Positions 46,850 through 56,057 of a stretch of DNA of 64,000 bases are shown here, one piece after another. Both the position numbers and the translations under genes were made by a program. This stretch comes from Buchananella sp. 14KM1171. Lineage in GTDB: Bacteria > Actinomycetota > Actinomycetes > Actinomycetales > Actinomycetaceae. How positions within the stretch are numbered: position 1 is the first letter of the stretch; each line of letters starts with the position of its first letter. The DNA lies in contig NZ_CP159981.1 in NCBI RefSeq assembly GCF_041380365.1, positions 1,488,001-1,552,000 on the forward strand, given 5' to 3'. Under the pieces are notes generated by a model. It searched no databases, had not been told where the DNA came from, and saw only the letters and a list, made by a program, of their open reading frames with translations.

Positions 46850-47836
46850 GTGGCCACGACACGAATAGACGAGTTGAGGGAGCGCGGCGAAGCTCCGGTA
46901 TCAAACGAGGCGAGCGTCAGGGCACGCCGCAGGCGAGCCGCCCGCTACGGCTGGGGCTTCCTCTCCCCGTTCGCGCTGCTGTTCACCCTTTCGTTCCTTG
47001 TGCCGATCGTCATTTCCGTGCACGCCTCCTTCTTCCAGGAGAAGGCGGCCGGCGGCGGCCTGTTCGGTGGCGGTGAGAAGGTCTCCGTCTTCGTTGGCCT
47101 CGACAACTACAAGCACGTGGTCACCGACGAGCGCTTCTGGGCCGGTATCAAGCGCGTGATGCTGTTCGGCGCTTTCCAAATCCCCATGATGATCCTGGGC
47201 GCGCTGGCGCTGGCACTACTGCTGGACTCCCTGGCCGCGAAGTACGTGTCCTTCTACCGACTGGTCTACTTCCTGCCCTTCGCCATCCCGGGCGTTATCG
47301 CCGCGATGGTGTGGACCTTCCTGTACCACCCGGAAGTCTCCCCGATCGTCAAGCTGCTGGCCAAGTTTGGGCTTGAGGTCAACTTCTTCGACAAGAGCAT
47401 CGTTCTAGCCTCCATGGCCAACATGACCACCTGGACCTTCATGGGCTACAACATGCTGATCTTCCTGGCTGCGCTGCAGTCCATCCCGCACGACCTGTAC
47501 GAGGCCGCCCGCATCGACGGCGCCACCGGCTGGATGATCGTGCGCAAGATCAAGATCCCGATGGTGAAGTCCGCCGCCCTGCTGGCCGTGTTGCTCTCCA
47601 TCATCGGTACGATCCAGCTCTTCAACGAGCCGCAGGTCATTACCGCCACCAACCAGGGCCTAGGCAACCTGGACTACACGCCGATGATGATGGCCTACAA
47701 CGCCGCGACCAACACCGCCTACACGCCTAACGGCCTTGGCCCAGGTTCCGCGATCTCCATCGTCATGGCGATCATCGCCGGCCTGCTGGCTGCGGTTTAC
47801 GCCTTCGTTCAGTCCAGGATTGGGGACAAGGACTAA
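46850..47836 (+). CDS. Sugar ABC transporter permease (MalF-like)
   Basis: A 328-residue CUT1 permease with six main membrane segments (YGWGFLSPFALLFTLSFLVPIVISVHASF first). The EAA coupling loop is IPHDLYEAARIDGATGWMIVRKIKIPMVKSA. A cytoplasmic N-terminal tail rich in Arg precedes it. GTG 46850 lies after GAAGGATTAG. The stop overlaps the next ATG (TAATG). Confidence 0.93.
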   Translation: MATTRIDELRERGEAPVSNEASVRARRRRAARYGWGFLSPFALLFTLSFLVPIVISVHASFFQEKAAGGGLFGGGEKVSVFVGLDNYKHVVTDERFWAGIKRVMLFGAFQIPMMILGALALALLLDSLAAKYVSFYRLVYFLPFAIPGVIAAMVWTFLYHPEVSPIVKLLAKFGLEVNFFDKSIVLASMANMTTWTFMGYNMLIFLAALQSIPHDLYEAARIDGATGWMIVRKIKIPMVKSAALLAVLLSIIGTIQLFNEPQVITATNQGLGNLDYTPMMMAYNAATNTAYTPNGLGPGSAISIVMAIIAGLLAAVYAFVQSRIGDKD

Positions 47837-48783
47837 TGACTGCTGTTGCAATGACCAAGGCAAACTACAAGAAGAACGGCGTGCTGCCCGACGGGCGCCA
47901 GTTCCGCACCTCGAAGTCCAACACCCCGCGCTCCCTGGAGCCCAGCGTCGTGGCGAAGTTCGCCACCCGCCTGACCCTGGCGATCGTGGCCTTCTACTTC
48001 CTCTTCCCCATCTGGTGGCTCATCGTGGCCGCCACGAAGAGCGACTTCGAGATCACCATCACCAACCCTTTCTGGTTCACCGGTGACACCACCGAGCTGG
48101 TGAAGAACTTCGACTTCCTCATGGCCTACGGCGAGGAACGCGGCATGTTTTGGCGCTGGATCCTGAACTCCGTGTTCTACTCCGGTGCGGCCGGCCTGAT
48201 CGGCGTGCTCATCTCCGTCTCCGCCGGTTACGCGATCTCCAAGTTCGCCTTCCCGGGCCGTGGCGGCGCGCAGGTGGCCATCCTGGCCGGCCTGCTGATG
48301 CCGGTGGCGCTGCTGACCGTTCCGCTCTACGTGGTCTTCTTCAAGCTGGGCATGCTGAACACGCCACTGGCCGTGATCCTGCCCGGCGCGGTGAGCCCCT
48401 TCGGTGTGTTCCTGGGTCGCATCTACGCGGACACGGTGCCGGACGAGCTGCTCGAGGCCGCTCGCATCGACGGCGCCGGTGAGATCCGCATCTTCTTCAC
48501 CATCGTCATGCGTCTGCTGGCCCCGGCCATGGTGACGATCTTCCTGTTCATCTTCGTGACCTCCTGGAACAACTTCCTGCTGCCGCTGATGATGCTGGAC
48601 CAGGCCGAGCTCAAGCCAGTCACGGTGGGTCTGTACGGCATGTACTCCGCCGCCAAGCACAACGCTGACAGTGGCGCGACCCTGCTCGGCTCCCTCATGG
48701 GCGTGGTCCCGCTGATCATCATGTTCCTGGGTCTGCAGCGCTTCTGGCAGTCCGGCCTCTCCGCCGGTGCCGTGAAGGGCTGA
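47836..48783 (+). CDS. Sugar ABC transporter permease (MalG-like)
   Basis: A 315-residue CUT1 permease, the partner of the preceding gene. Membrane segments start at LTLAIVAFYFLFPIWWLIVAATKS; the EAA loop is VPDELLEAARIDGAGEIRIFFTIVMRLL. The start is coupled to the upstream stop. The operon ends in a strong terminator and has no ATPase; the MsmK-type ATPase encoded at 59626-60744 is the likely energiser. Confidence 0.93.
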   Translation: MTAVAMTKANYKKNGVLPDGRQFRTSKSNTPRSLEPSVVAKFATRLTLAIVAFYFLFPIWWLIVAATKSDFEITITNPFWFTGDTTELVKNFDFLMAYGEERGMFWRWILNSVFYSGAAGLIGVLISVSAGYAISKFAFPGRGGAQVAILAGLLMPVALLTVPLYVVFFKLGMLNTPLAVILPGAVSPFGVFLGRIYADTVPDELLEAARIDGAGEIRIFFTIVMRLLAPAMVTIFLFIFVTSWNNFLLPLMMLDQAELKPVTVGLYGMYSAAKHNADSGATLLGSLMGVVPLIIMFLGLQRFWQSGLSAGAVKG

Positions 48784-48803
48784 TCGGGTCCGCAAACCGG
48801 GGT

Positions 48804-48840
48804 GGGCCGGGGCGCAAGGGGTTTCCTTGCGCCCCGGCCC
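48804..48840 (+). terminator. Terminator of the sugar ABC operon
   Basis: A perfect 15-bp stem (48804-48818 with 48826-48840) followed by GCTTTTGCTTT. Confidence 0.9.
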
Positions 48841-48935
48841 GCTTTTGCTTTGCCCGCGCCGGCGGGCACAAGCGCCGGCGTGGTATGCGTACGGGCACAA
48901 GCGCGGGCGCGGGCACGGGCGCCGGCCGGGCTGGC

Positions 48936-48941
48936 TACCCT
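48936..48941 (+). promoter_or_regulatory. Leaderless -10 element TACCCT
   Basis: TACCCT is six bases before ATG 48948. Confidence 0.5.
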
Positions 48942-48947
48942 GGGGGC

Positions 48948-49709
48948 ATGGGTACTGCACTGATCACGGGGGCCTCCGCGGGACTGGGCGCGGAGTACGC
49001 GCGCCAACTGGCGGCGCGCGGGCACGCGCTGGTGCTGGTGGCGCGGCGCCAGGACCGCCTGGAAGAACTGGCGCGGGAGCTGCGCTCCCGGCACGGCGTG
49101 GGGGTGGAGGTGCTGGCGGCGGACCTGGCGATGGTCAAGGGTCGCGCGGCGGTGGCGGCCAGGCTGCGCGCCGCCGAGCACCCGGTGGGGCTGCTGGTGA
49201 ACAACGCGGGCTTCGGGCTGGGGCAGGCGTTTGTGGGCGGCAACCTGCGCCGGGAGCAGGCTGGCCTGGACGTGATGGTGCGGGCGGTGTTGGAGCTGTC
49301 GCACGCGGCGGCGGCCGGGATGGTGGAGCGTGGGCGCGGGGCGATCCTGAACGTCTCTTCCATGACGGCCTCCTCCGCGATGGGCACCTACGCGGCGCAC
49401 AAGGCGTGGGTGCGCACGTTCACCGAGGCGCTGGCGCAGGAGTTGGCCGGCACCGGGGTGACGGCCACAGCGGTGATGCCGGGACTGGTGCACACGGAGT
49501 TCCACGAGGTGGCTGACATGGGGTTGGGTGGCGTGCCCGAGTTCGCCTGGCTGCCGGCCGCCCGGGTGGTGCGCGAGTCGCTGCAGGCGGTAGGGCGTGG
49601 CCGGGTGCTGGTGACGCCGTCCATCCGCTACCAGGCGGTGGAGGTGGCGATGCGGCTGCTGCCGCGCGCGGTGGTGCGCCGGGCACGCCGCCCCCGCCCG
49701 GAGGCGTGA
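48948..49709 (+). CDS. Short-chain dehydrogenase/reductase
   Basis: A 253-residue Rossmann-fold oxidoreductase. Cofactor motif TGASAGLGAEYARQLA (TGxxxGxG), NNAGFGLG, catalytic Ser in LNVSSMTASS and the YxxxK pair in YAAHKAWV. RRQDR after the second strand suggests NADP(H). It looks like the DltE/YqjQ-like SDR group, but the substrate is unknown. Leaderless ATG. Confidence 0.92.
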   Translation: MGTALITGASAGLGAEYARQLAARGHALVLVARRQDRLEELARELRSRHGVGVEVLAADLAMVKGRAAVAARLRAAEHPVGLLVNNAGFGLGQAFVGGNLRREQAGLDVMVRAVLELSHAAAAGMVERGRGAILNVSSMTASSAMGTYAAHKAWVRTFTEALAQELAGTGVTATAVMPGLVHTEFHEVADMGLGGVPEFAWLPAARVVRESLQAVGRGRVLVTPSIRYQAVEVAMRLLPRAVVRRARRPRPEA

Positions 49710-49771
49710 AACAAGCGGTGTTTCACGCCGGCGGCTCGGGTGGGATGTTCCCGCCCCAGGCGTTAGGCCGC

Positions 49772-49777
49772 TAGGCT
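49772..49777 (+). promoter_or_regulatory. Leaderless -10 element TAGGCT
   Basis: TAGGCT is seven bases before GTG 49785 of pyrE. Confidence 0.6.
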
Positions 49778-49784
49778 TTTGCCC

Positions 49785-50360
49785 GTGAGCACCCCGAATG
49801 ACACCCAGCGCACCCGTCTTGCAGAACTAGTCAAGGAACTGGCCGTGGTTCACGGCAAGGTGATCCTGGCTTCCGGCCGCGAGTCCGACTACTACGTGGA
49901 CATGCGCCGCGCCACCCTCCACCACGAGGCGGCTGTCCTGATCGGTCACGTCATGATCGACCTGCTGGAGGAGGCCGGCCTGACCACGGATGACTACGAC
50001 GCCGTGGGCGGCCTGACCATGGGGGCGGACCCGGTGGCGGCCGCGATGCTGCACGCAGCGGCCTCGCGCGGCTTGGCGTTGGACGCGTTCGTGGTGCGCA
50101 AGGCGGCCAAGGACCACGGCATGAAGCGCCGCATCGAGGGCCCGGAGGTGGCCGGTAAGCGCGTGGTGGTGCTGGAGGACACCTCCACCACGGGTGGCTC
50201 CCCGCTGGAGGCGGTGGCGGCGCTGCGTGAGGCGGGCGCCGAGGTCGTGGCGGTGGCCGTGGTGGTGGACCGCGCTACTGGTGCCGCCGAGCGCATCACC
50301 GCGCAGGCCGGTGTGCCCTACTACGCCGCGCTCTCGCTGGCGGACCTGGACCTGGCCTAG
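49785..50360 (+). CDS. pyrE: Orotate phosphoribosyltransferase
   Basis: A 191-residue enzyme making orotidine 5'-phosphate from orotate and PRPP in pyrimidine synthesis. Landmarks: KVILASGRESDYYVDMRRATLHH, GGLTMGADPVAAAM, VRKAAKDHGMKRRIEG and the PRPP loop VVVLEDTSTTGGSPLEA. GTG 49785 fits a leaderless start; the frame is open slightly upstream. The stop codon is immediately followed by the ATG of the methyltransferase. Confidence 0.94.
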   Translation: MSTPNDTQRTRLAELVKELAVVHGKVILASGRESDYYVDMRRATLHHEAAVLIGHVMIDLLEEAGLTTDDYDAVGGLTMGADPVAAAMLHAAASRGLALDAFVVRKAAKDHGMKRRIEGPEVAGKRVVVLEDTSTTGGSPLEAVAALREAGAEVVAVAVVVDRATGAAERITAQAGVPYYAALSLADLDLA

Positions 50361-51119
50361 ATGCCTGACCTGCCTGCCGCCCCGCAGCCGGATTCCGCTG
50401 GCGCCGGGGTGGCCGACGTTGCCGCGCCGCCTTCGGTGGACAGCGCCGGTGTGAGCGCCGACTGGTCCGCCCGGTCGGATGAGGTCTACGCCGAGCCGCT
50501 GCTGGCCCCCGAGGTGGGGGTGGGGCCGTGGCCCGGCGGGCCGGAGTGTTGGCCGCAGGGCGAGCACTACGACCCGGAGCTGTTGGCGAACGGGGATCGG
50601 CGCAACGTGCTGGACCACTACCGCTACTGGAGTCGCGAGGCGATCGTGGCGGACCTGGACACGCGCCGCCACGGCTTCCACGTGGCAATCGAGAACCTGG
50701 AGCACGACGCGAACATCGGCTCGATCGTGCGCACCGCCAACGCTTTCCTGGCCGGGCGGGTGCACGTGGTGGGCAGGCGTCGCTGGAACAGGCGCGGCGC
50801 GATGGTCACCGACCGCTACCAGCACGTGGACCACCACCCGGACGCGCTGGAGTTCGCGCGGTGGGCGGCTTCGCAGGGGTTGCCGCTGATCGCGATGGAC
50901 ATTTGCGAGGGCAGCGAGCCGCTGGAGTTGGCGCAGCTGCCGGAGCGCTGCGTGTTGGTGTTCGGGCAGGAGTCGCGCGGGATCTCCGCACAGCTGCTGG
51001 CCCAGTGCGAGCGCGTTTTGCACATCAGCCAGTTCGGCTCCACCCGTTCCATCAACGTGGGGGCGGCCGCGGCGGTGGCGATGCACGCCTGGATCAGGCA
51101 GCACGCCCGGATAGGCTAG
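50361..51119 (+). CDS. TrmH/SpoU-family RNA 2'-O-methyltransferase
   Basis: A 252-residue SPOUT enzyme. Motif 1 is NLEHDANIGSIVRTANAF, motif 2 CVLVFGQESRGIS, motif 3 STRSINVGAAAAVAMHAW, together forming the knotted AdoMet site; target RNA unknown. The first about 75 residues are a disordered extension that includes VADVAAPP, a dispersed motif copy (50408-50428). Start ATG directly abuts the pyrE stop, implying coupling. A Rho-independent terminator follows. Confidence 0.9.
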   Translation: MPDLPAAPQPDSAGAGVADVAAPPSVDSAGVSADWSARSDEVYAEPLLAPEVGVGPWPGGPECWPQGEHYDPELLANGDRRNVLDHYRYWSREAIVADLDTRRHGFHVAIENLEHDANIGSIVRTANAFLAGRVHVVGRRRWNRRGAMVTDRYQHVDHHPDALEFARWAASQGLPLIAMDICEGSEPLELAQLPERCVLVFGQESRGISAQLLAQCERVLHISQFGSTRSINVGAAAAVAMHAWIRQHARIG

Positions 51120-51143
51120 CCCCCCGGAGGCAGGCAAGTGAAT

Positions 51144-51166
51144 CGGGGCGGTTTCGCCCCGTTTTT
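51144..51166 (+). terminator. Rho-independent terminator of pyrE-trmH
   Basis: Stem CGGGGCG (51144-51150) with CGCCCCG (51155-51161), GTTT loop, then five T. Confidence 0.92.
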
Positions 51167-51298
51167 CGGCAAGACGAGCCCCGGTTTTCCGGCCCGAAGC
51201 GCACTGTTTGCGAATGGCGTATCTAAGTCCCATGCCGACGGTGGTGGGGAAGTGGCAGAATTAACCCGTTAGCTCAGCCACTTACACAGGAGGCCCAC

Positions 51299-52321
51299 GT
51301 GCCCATCGCAACCCCTGAGGTCTACAACGCAATGCTCGACAAGGCGAAGAACGAGCGCTTCGCCTTCCCGGCTATCAACGTCACCTCTTCCCAGACGCTG
51401 ACCGCCGCTATCCGTGGTTTCGCTGAGGCGGAGTCCGACGGCATCCTGCAGGTCTCCGTTGGTGGCGCCGAGTACTGGTCCGGCTCCACCATCAAGGACC
51501 GCGTCCGTGGCTCCCTGGCCATGGCCGCCTACGCTCGCGAGATTGCCGACTCTTACGGCATCACCGTTGCCCTGCACACCGACCACTGCGCCAAGCAGAA
51601 CCTGGACTCCTGGATCAAGCCGCTGCTGGCGATCGAGGCCCAGATGGTCGCCGAGGGCAAGCTGGCCCCGTTCCAGTCCCACATGTGGGACGGCTCCTCC
51701 GTGCCGCTGGAGGAGAACCTCGAGATCGCCAAGGAGATGCTGGAGCTGGCCCGCAAGGCCAACACCATCCTCGAGGTCGAGATCGGCGTCGTGGGCGGCG
51801 AGGAGGACGGCCACGAGGCCGCCATCAACGAGAAGCTGTACACCACCGCTGAGGACGCCCTGGCCACCGTCGAGGCCCTGGGCCTGGGCGAGAACGGTCG
51901 CTACCTGACCGCCCTGACCTTCGGCAACGTGCACGGCGTTTACAAGCCGGGTGCCGTCAAGCTGCGCCCGGAGCTCCTGGGCGAGATCCAGGCCGAGGTC
52001 GGTGCCAAGGTCGGCAAGGACCGTCCGTTCGACCTGGTCATGCACGGCGGCTCCGGCTCCACCGAGGAGGAGATCGCCACCGCCGTGGCCAACGGTGTCA
52101 TCAAGATGAACGTTGACACGGACACCCAGTACGCCTTCACCCGTCCGGTCGTTGACTGGATGCTGAAGAACTACGACGGCGTTCTCAAGATCGACGGCGA
52201 GGTCGGCAACAAGAAGACCTACGACCCGCGCGCTTGGGGCAAGGCCGCCGAGACCGGCATGGCCGCCCGCGTGGTTGAGGCCTGCGAGCGCCTGGGCTCC
52301 GTCGGCAAGAAGCTCGGCTGA
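51299..52321 (+). CDS. fbaA: Fructose-bisphosphate aldolase class II
   Basis: A 340-residue zinc aldolase of glycolysis/gluconeogenesis. Zinc and catalytic residues are in VALHTDHCAKQNLDSW (Asp-His), the second zinc Glu in LEVEIGVVGGEEDGHE, the zinc His in TFGNVHGVY and HGGSGSTEEEI, and phosphate binding in IKMNVDTDTQYAFTRPV. GTG 51299 follows ACAGGAGG. GTT/GCT-rich codons suggest high expression. A terminator follows. Together with ppdK it supports gluconeogenic capacity. Confidence 0.97.
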   Translation: MPIATPEVYNAMLDKAKNERFAFPAINVTSSQTLTAAIRGFAEAESDGILQVSVGGAEYWSGSTIKDRVRGSLAMAAYAREIADSYGITVALHTDHCAKQNLDSWIKPLLAIEAQMVAEGKLAPFQSHMWDGSSVPLEENLEIAKEMLELARKANTILEVEIGVVGGEEDGHEAAINEKLYTTAEDALATVEALGLGENGRYLTALTFGNVHGVYKPGAVKLRPELLGEIQAEVGAKVGKDRPFDLVMHGGSGSTEEEIATAVANGVIKMNVDTDTQYAFTRPVVDWMLKNYDGVLKIDGEVGNKKTYDPRAWGKAAETGMAARVVEACERLGSVGKKLG

Positions 52322-52336
52322 ACCCACCGCTAGGCT

Positions 52337-52368
52337 GGGCGGGACCCCTCGGCAGAGGGGTCCCGCCC
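52337..52368 (+). terminator. Terminator after fbaA
   Basis: A perfect 13-bp stem (52337-52349 with 52356-52368), then TGCTTTG. Confidence 0.85.
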
Positions 52369-52436
52369 TGCTTTGTGGGACCTCACCCCGCCCGTTCTCC
52401 CCAGTTTTGTTCCAGGCCGCAGAGAGGAACCGCGCC

Positions 52437-54671
52437 ATGACCCAGCCCATCTACTACGGCGGTGACTACAACCCCGAGCAGTGGGACGAAGCCACAGTTC
52501 GCCAGGACATCGAGCTGATGGTCCAGGCCGGGGTGAACCTGGTCAGCCTGGGCATCTTCAGCTGGGCGAAGCTGGAGCCACGGGAGGGCGACTACCAGCT
52601 GGACTGGCTGGGGGAGCTGCTGGACCAGCTCCACGCGGCGGGCATCAAGGTGGACCTGGCCACGGGCACGGCCTCCCCGCCGCCGTGGATGGCCCGCCTC
52701 TACCCGGAGACGCTGCCGGTGACGGCGGCCGGGGTGCGCCTGAAGGCGGGCTCGCGCCAGCAGTACAGCCCCTCCAGCTCGCTCTTTCGGGCCAAGGCCA
52801 CGGCCCTGACCCGGCAGATGGCCACCCGCTTCGGCTCCCACCCGGCGGTGGTGATGTGGCACGTGTCCAACGAGTACGGCTGCCACATCAAGGAGTGCTT
52901 CAGCGAGGAGTCCCGCGAGGCGTTTCGGGCCTGGCTGTGGGGGCGTTACGGCAGCATCGAGGCGCTGAACCAGGCGTGGGGGACGGCGTTTTGGTCGCAG
53001 ACCTACTACGACTTCGCCGAGGTGGAGCCGCCGGCGCCGCTGCCCACGTACGCCAACCCGGCCCAGAACCTGGACTGGCGGCGCTTTAGCGACCACGCGC
53101 TCTACTCCTGCTTCGCGGCGGAGGCTGCCGTGCTGCGGGAGGTCACCCCGCACATCCCGGTGACCACGAACTTCCTGGGCATGTTCGACACGTGCGACTA
53201 CTGGCAGTGGGCGCGCGGCATGGACGTGATCTCTAACGACTGCTATCCGGACCCGGCAGACCCGCGCGCGGCGGCCGACTTCGCACTGAACGCGGACTTG
53301 ATGCGCTCCCTGGGCGGCGGCAGGCCGTTCTGGCTGATGGAGCAGACGGCCGGGCTGGTGCAGTGGCGGGCGCGTAACTCCCGCAAGCAGCCGGGCCAGT
53401 TGAAGCTGTGGAGCCTGCAGCAGGTGGCGCGCGGCGCGGACGCGATCCTGTTCTTCCAGTGGCGCCAGTCGGTCCAGGGCGCGGAGACCTTCCACTCGGC
53501 GATGCTGCCGCACTCCGGCACGCAGAGCCCCACCTGGCGCGAGGTGGTGGACCTGGGCCAGAGCCTCAAGCGTCTGGAGTCGGTGGTGGGCAGCCGGGTT
53601 CGGTCGCACGCCGGCATGCTGTTCGACTGGGACTCCTACTGGGCGCGGCAGAGCGCGATCGGCCCGGTGGAGCCCGCTACGTTCCAGGCGGTGCGCGGCT
53701 GGTACTCCACGCTCTTCAACGCCGGCATGGTGGTGGACTTCCTGCCGCCCGCAGACAAGCCTGCCGGGGTGGACGACGTCTTCCCCGCCGCCCCCAGCGC
53801 GCACCCGGTGTGCGCACCGGCCGCCGCTGAGACCGGCCGCAGTGAGGGGGAGGCGGGCGGAACGTCGTCCCCTAACAGCGCCGCAGAGGTGGCGGCGCCG
53901 CCTCTGATCGTGGTGCCGGCCCAGTTCATGCTCTCGACGGCCACGGCGCAGCGGATCGCGGACTGGGCGCGAGGCGGCGCGCAGGTGATCGTGGGTGCCA
54001 CCACCGGCATGCTGGACGGCGCGGGCGTGGCGCAGCAGGGCGGCTACCTCTCGCAGCTGCCGGAGGCCGGCGTGCGCGTGCTGGACTACTACCCGGCCAC
54101 CGGCGAGGTGTGCGCCTGGCTGGACGAGCCGGTGCTGCCCACGGAGACGATCACGGCGCGGGTGAGCGCCCCGGCGGCCAACCGGGCTATGGCGCTGGAC
54201 GTGGCCGAGGGGCCGCTGCGGCGCGCCGCCTCCCGGCTGCTGGGCGGGGACGGCAGCGTGCTGCAGGCGCGCAACTGGGCGGAGCTGCTGGCCGTGGACG
54301 AGGACACGCAGGTGCTGGCCACCTTCCGGGGCGGCGAGCTGAACGGACTGCCGGCCATCACCCGCCGCGAGGTGGGCAAGGGGGCCATCTGGTACGTGGG
54401 CACCGAGCTGGACGGGGCGGCGCGGGCCGTGGTGGTGGCCGTGGCGGCCGCCTACGCGCGGATCCCCAACCCGCTGGCCGGGCTGCCCGCCGGCGTGGAG
54501 GCAGTGCGGCGCGGCGAGGCGCTGTTCCTGCTCAACCACGCCGACACCACCGCGCAGATCGGCGGGCTCAACGGCGTGGAGCTGCTCACCGGCGAGCAGG
54601 TGGGCGGGCACGTGCTCATCCCGGGCCGGTCCGCGGCGGTGGTTGTTCCCAAGGTTGCGCAAGGGCACTAG
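52437..54671 (+). CDS. Beta-galactosidase, GH42 family
   Basis: A 744-residue glycoside hydrolase. The TIM barrel starts at YYGGDYNPEQWDEATVRQDIELM; acid/base Glu146 is in HVSNEYGCH and nucleophile Glu302 in FWLMEQTAG. The trimerisation (B) domain follows at about residue 400, then a small C-terminal beta domain. A roughly 40-residue Ala/Pro/Ser-rich insertion at about residues 443-483 in the B domain contains an inverted pair of the dispersed motif (53768-53872). No signal peptide: cytoplasmic hydrolysis of imported galactosides. ATG 52437 has no strong ribosome-binding site (GAGAGGAA is 7 bases upstream). Confidence 0.95.
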   Translation: MTQPIYYGGDYNPEQWDEATVRQDIELMVQAGVNLVSLGIFSWAKLEPREGDYQLDWLGELLDQLHAAGIKVDLATGTASPPPWMARLYPETLPVTAAGVRLKAGSRQQYSPSSSLFRAKATALTRQMATRFGSHPAVVMWHVSNEYGCHIKECFSEESREAFRAWLWGRYGSIEALNQAWGTAFWSQTYYDFAEVEPPAPLPTYANPAQNLDWRRFSDHALYSCFAAEAAVLREVTPHIPVTTNFLGMFDTCDYWQWARGMDVISNDCYPDPADPRAAADFALNADLMRSLGGGRPFWLMEQTAGLVQWRARNSRKQPGQLKLWSLQQVARGADAILFFQWRQSVQGAETFHSAMLPHSGTQSPTWREVVDLGQSLKRLESVVGSRVRSHAGMLFDWDSYWARQSAIGPVEPATFQAVRGWYSTLFNAGMVVDFLPPADKPAGVDDVFPAAPSAHPVCAPAAAETGRSEGEAGGTSSPNSAAEVAAPPLIVVPAQFMLSTATAQRIADWARGGAQVIVGATTGMLDGAGVAQQGGYLSQLPEAGVRVLDYYPATGEVCAWLDEPVLPTETITARVSAPAANRAMALDVAEGPLRRAASRLLGGDGSVLQARNWAELLAVDEDTQVLATFRGGELNGLPAITRREVGKGAIWYVGTELDGAARAVVVAVAAAYARIPNPLAGLPAGVEAVRRGEALFLLNHADTTAQIGGLNGVELLTGEQVGGHVLIPGRSAAVVVPKVAQGH
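53768..53872. repeat. Inverted pair of the dispersed motif inserted in the GH42 gene
   Basis: GGTGGACGACGTCTTCCCC (from 53768) and GGCGGGCGGAACGTCGTCC (53852-53870) flank about 65 bp. The insert is in frame and reads VDDVFPAAPS ... GGTSSPNS. Confidence 0.65.
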
Positions 54672-54721
54672 ACACGCACGCGAGTCCATGTGATTCGATA
54701 GAGGCACCGGAAGGAGCGCCC

Positions 54722-55948
54722 ATGCTGACCGAACTGACATACGGAAACCTCATCTTCGCCGCCCCTCGCGTGGAGGAACTCTGCGAGTTCCTGGCGCAGG
54801 AGGGACTGCTTGCCGCCGTCGAGTGGGAGGCCAGCCGCGCGCCGGAGGCAGAGGACGACAGCAAGCGCGGCTACGTCTACCTGGTGTGCCTGGCGATCGC
54901 CGACGGTCACCTGGTGGCCGTGGGCGGGGACGAGCGCGAGCCCGTGCTGGTGCCGGGCCCGGCCCCCGCCGAGGTGCTGGCGCGCCTGACCGAGCGCTTC
55001 GAGGTGGACGCCCGCATCGGGCTGGAGGTGGCCGACACCCTGCCCGTGGACGTGGCGGTGCTGCCCGTGGGCGACGACGAGCGGCCGCGCTCGGTGCGCT
55101 GCCTCATCTACGTGCCGGTGCGGGGCTTCGTGGCACCCCTGGTGGCGCAGGGCGAGGGCGTGACCATGGCGGCTCGCGAGAACGAGTCGGGCACCTTCCT
55201 GGTGTGCGAGACCCCCGACTGGGACGGCCCGGACCTGCTGCAGTGGCCCGAGGCGGTGATGATCCGCCGCGAGGTGCTGCCGGTCGACGCCGCCCCGGGC
55301 GAGAACGCGGACGCCCACCTGCTGGCCGTGTTCGGGCAGGACCACAGTGACTGGATCATCCACGACTGGTCGGTGCAGCGCCGCGTGGTGGCGGGCGCCC
55401 TGACCGGGCCCGCAGCCACCGGGATGGCCGAGTCCGTGCTGGCCGCGCCGCAGGGCTCCTTCCCGGCCCTGGCCCAGCACGTCTCCGGCGTGGACGCCGA
55501 GGCCCTGGAGCTGTCCACACTGAGCGGCGGTGACGAGGCCGTGCGCTACGCCCTGGCCGCCGTGGGCGCGCCGGCAGACCTGGCCGACTACGTGATGGGC
55601 AATGGGGAGCTGACCCGTCTGGACGACGTGGTGCTGCACGAGCCGCGCGGCGTGGCCAACGCGATCGGCCGCTCCATCCAGATGTGGGAGGACAGCGCGG
55701 CCACCGAGTCCCCCTGGTGGCGCGGCTACGAGCAGGTGGTGCAGGAGCGCCCCAAGCTCATCGGTGCGCTGGCGGCGGCGGAGAGCGCGATCGGTTGTGC
55801 GCTACTGTACGTGGCCAGCCGCAAGCGCTTCAGTGCCCCCAAGCGGGTGCTGGCGGGCCTGGTCGGTGCGGGCTTCCTGCTGGACGCCGCCTCGGAGCTG
55901 GCGCTGGCGGCCTGGCTGCGCAGGCGCGGCAAGTCAGACCAGGAGTAG
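54722..55948 (+). CDS. Hypothetical protein with C-terminal membrane hairpin
   Basis: A 408-residue protein I do not recognise. The N-terminal 330 residues are acidic and soluble, with several VxVGxDERxxVL-like strands and LPVDVAVLPVGDDERPRSVRCLIYVPVRGF. Two hydrophobic segments lie near the end (IGALAAAESAIGCALLYVA and RVLAGLVGAGFLLDAASELALAAWL). ATG 54722 follows GAAGGAG. It lies 50 bp after the GH42 gene and may be co-transcribed. Function unknown. Confidence 0.7.
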   Translation: MLTELTYGNLIFAAPRVEELCEFLAQEGLLAAVEWEASRAPEAEDDSKRGYVYLVCLAIADGHLVAVGGDEREPVLVPGPAPAEVLARLTERFEVDARIGLEVADTLPVDVAVLPVGDDERPRSVRCLIYVPVRGFVAPLVAQGEGVTMAARENESGTFLVCETPDWDGPDLLQWPEAVMIRREVLPVDAAPGENADAHLLAVFGQDHSDWIIHDWSVQRRVVAGALTGPAATGMAESVLAAPQGSFPALAQHVSGVDAEALELSTLSGGDEAVRYALAAVGAPADLADYVMGNGELTRLDDVVLHEPRGVANAIGRSIQMWEDSAATESPWWRGYEQVVQERPKLIGALAAAESAIGCALLYVASRKRFSAPKRVLAGLVGAGFLLDAASELALAAWLRRRGKSDQE

Positions 55949-56057
55949 GTTCCCTCCGCCCAGAGTCCGTTGGGAGCCGAGGCTAATTCCCGGGGCCTAC
56001 TGGGGCTGGCCTTAGCAACATCGCGCGAGTGGCAGTCACCCGGTTTCCTCCCCGGGG

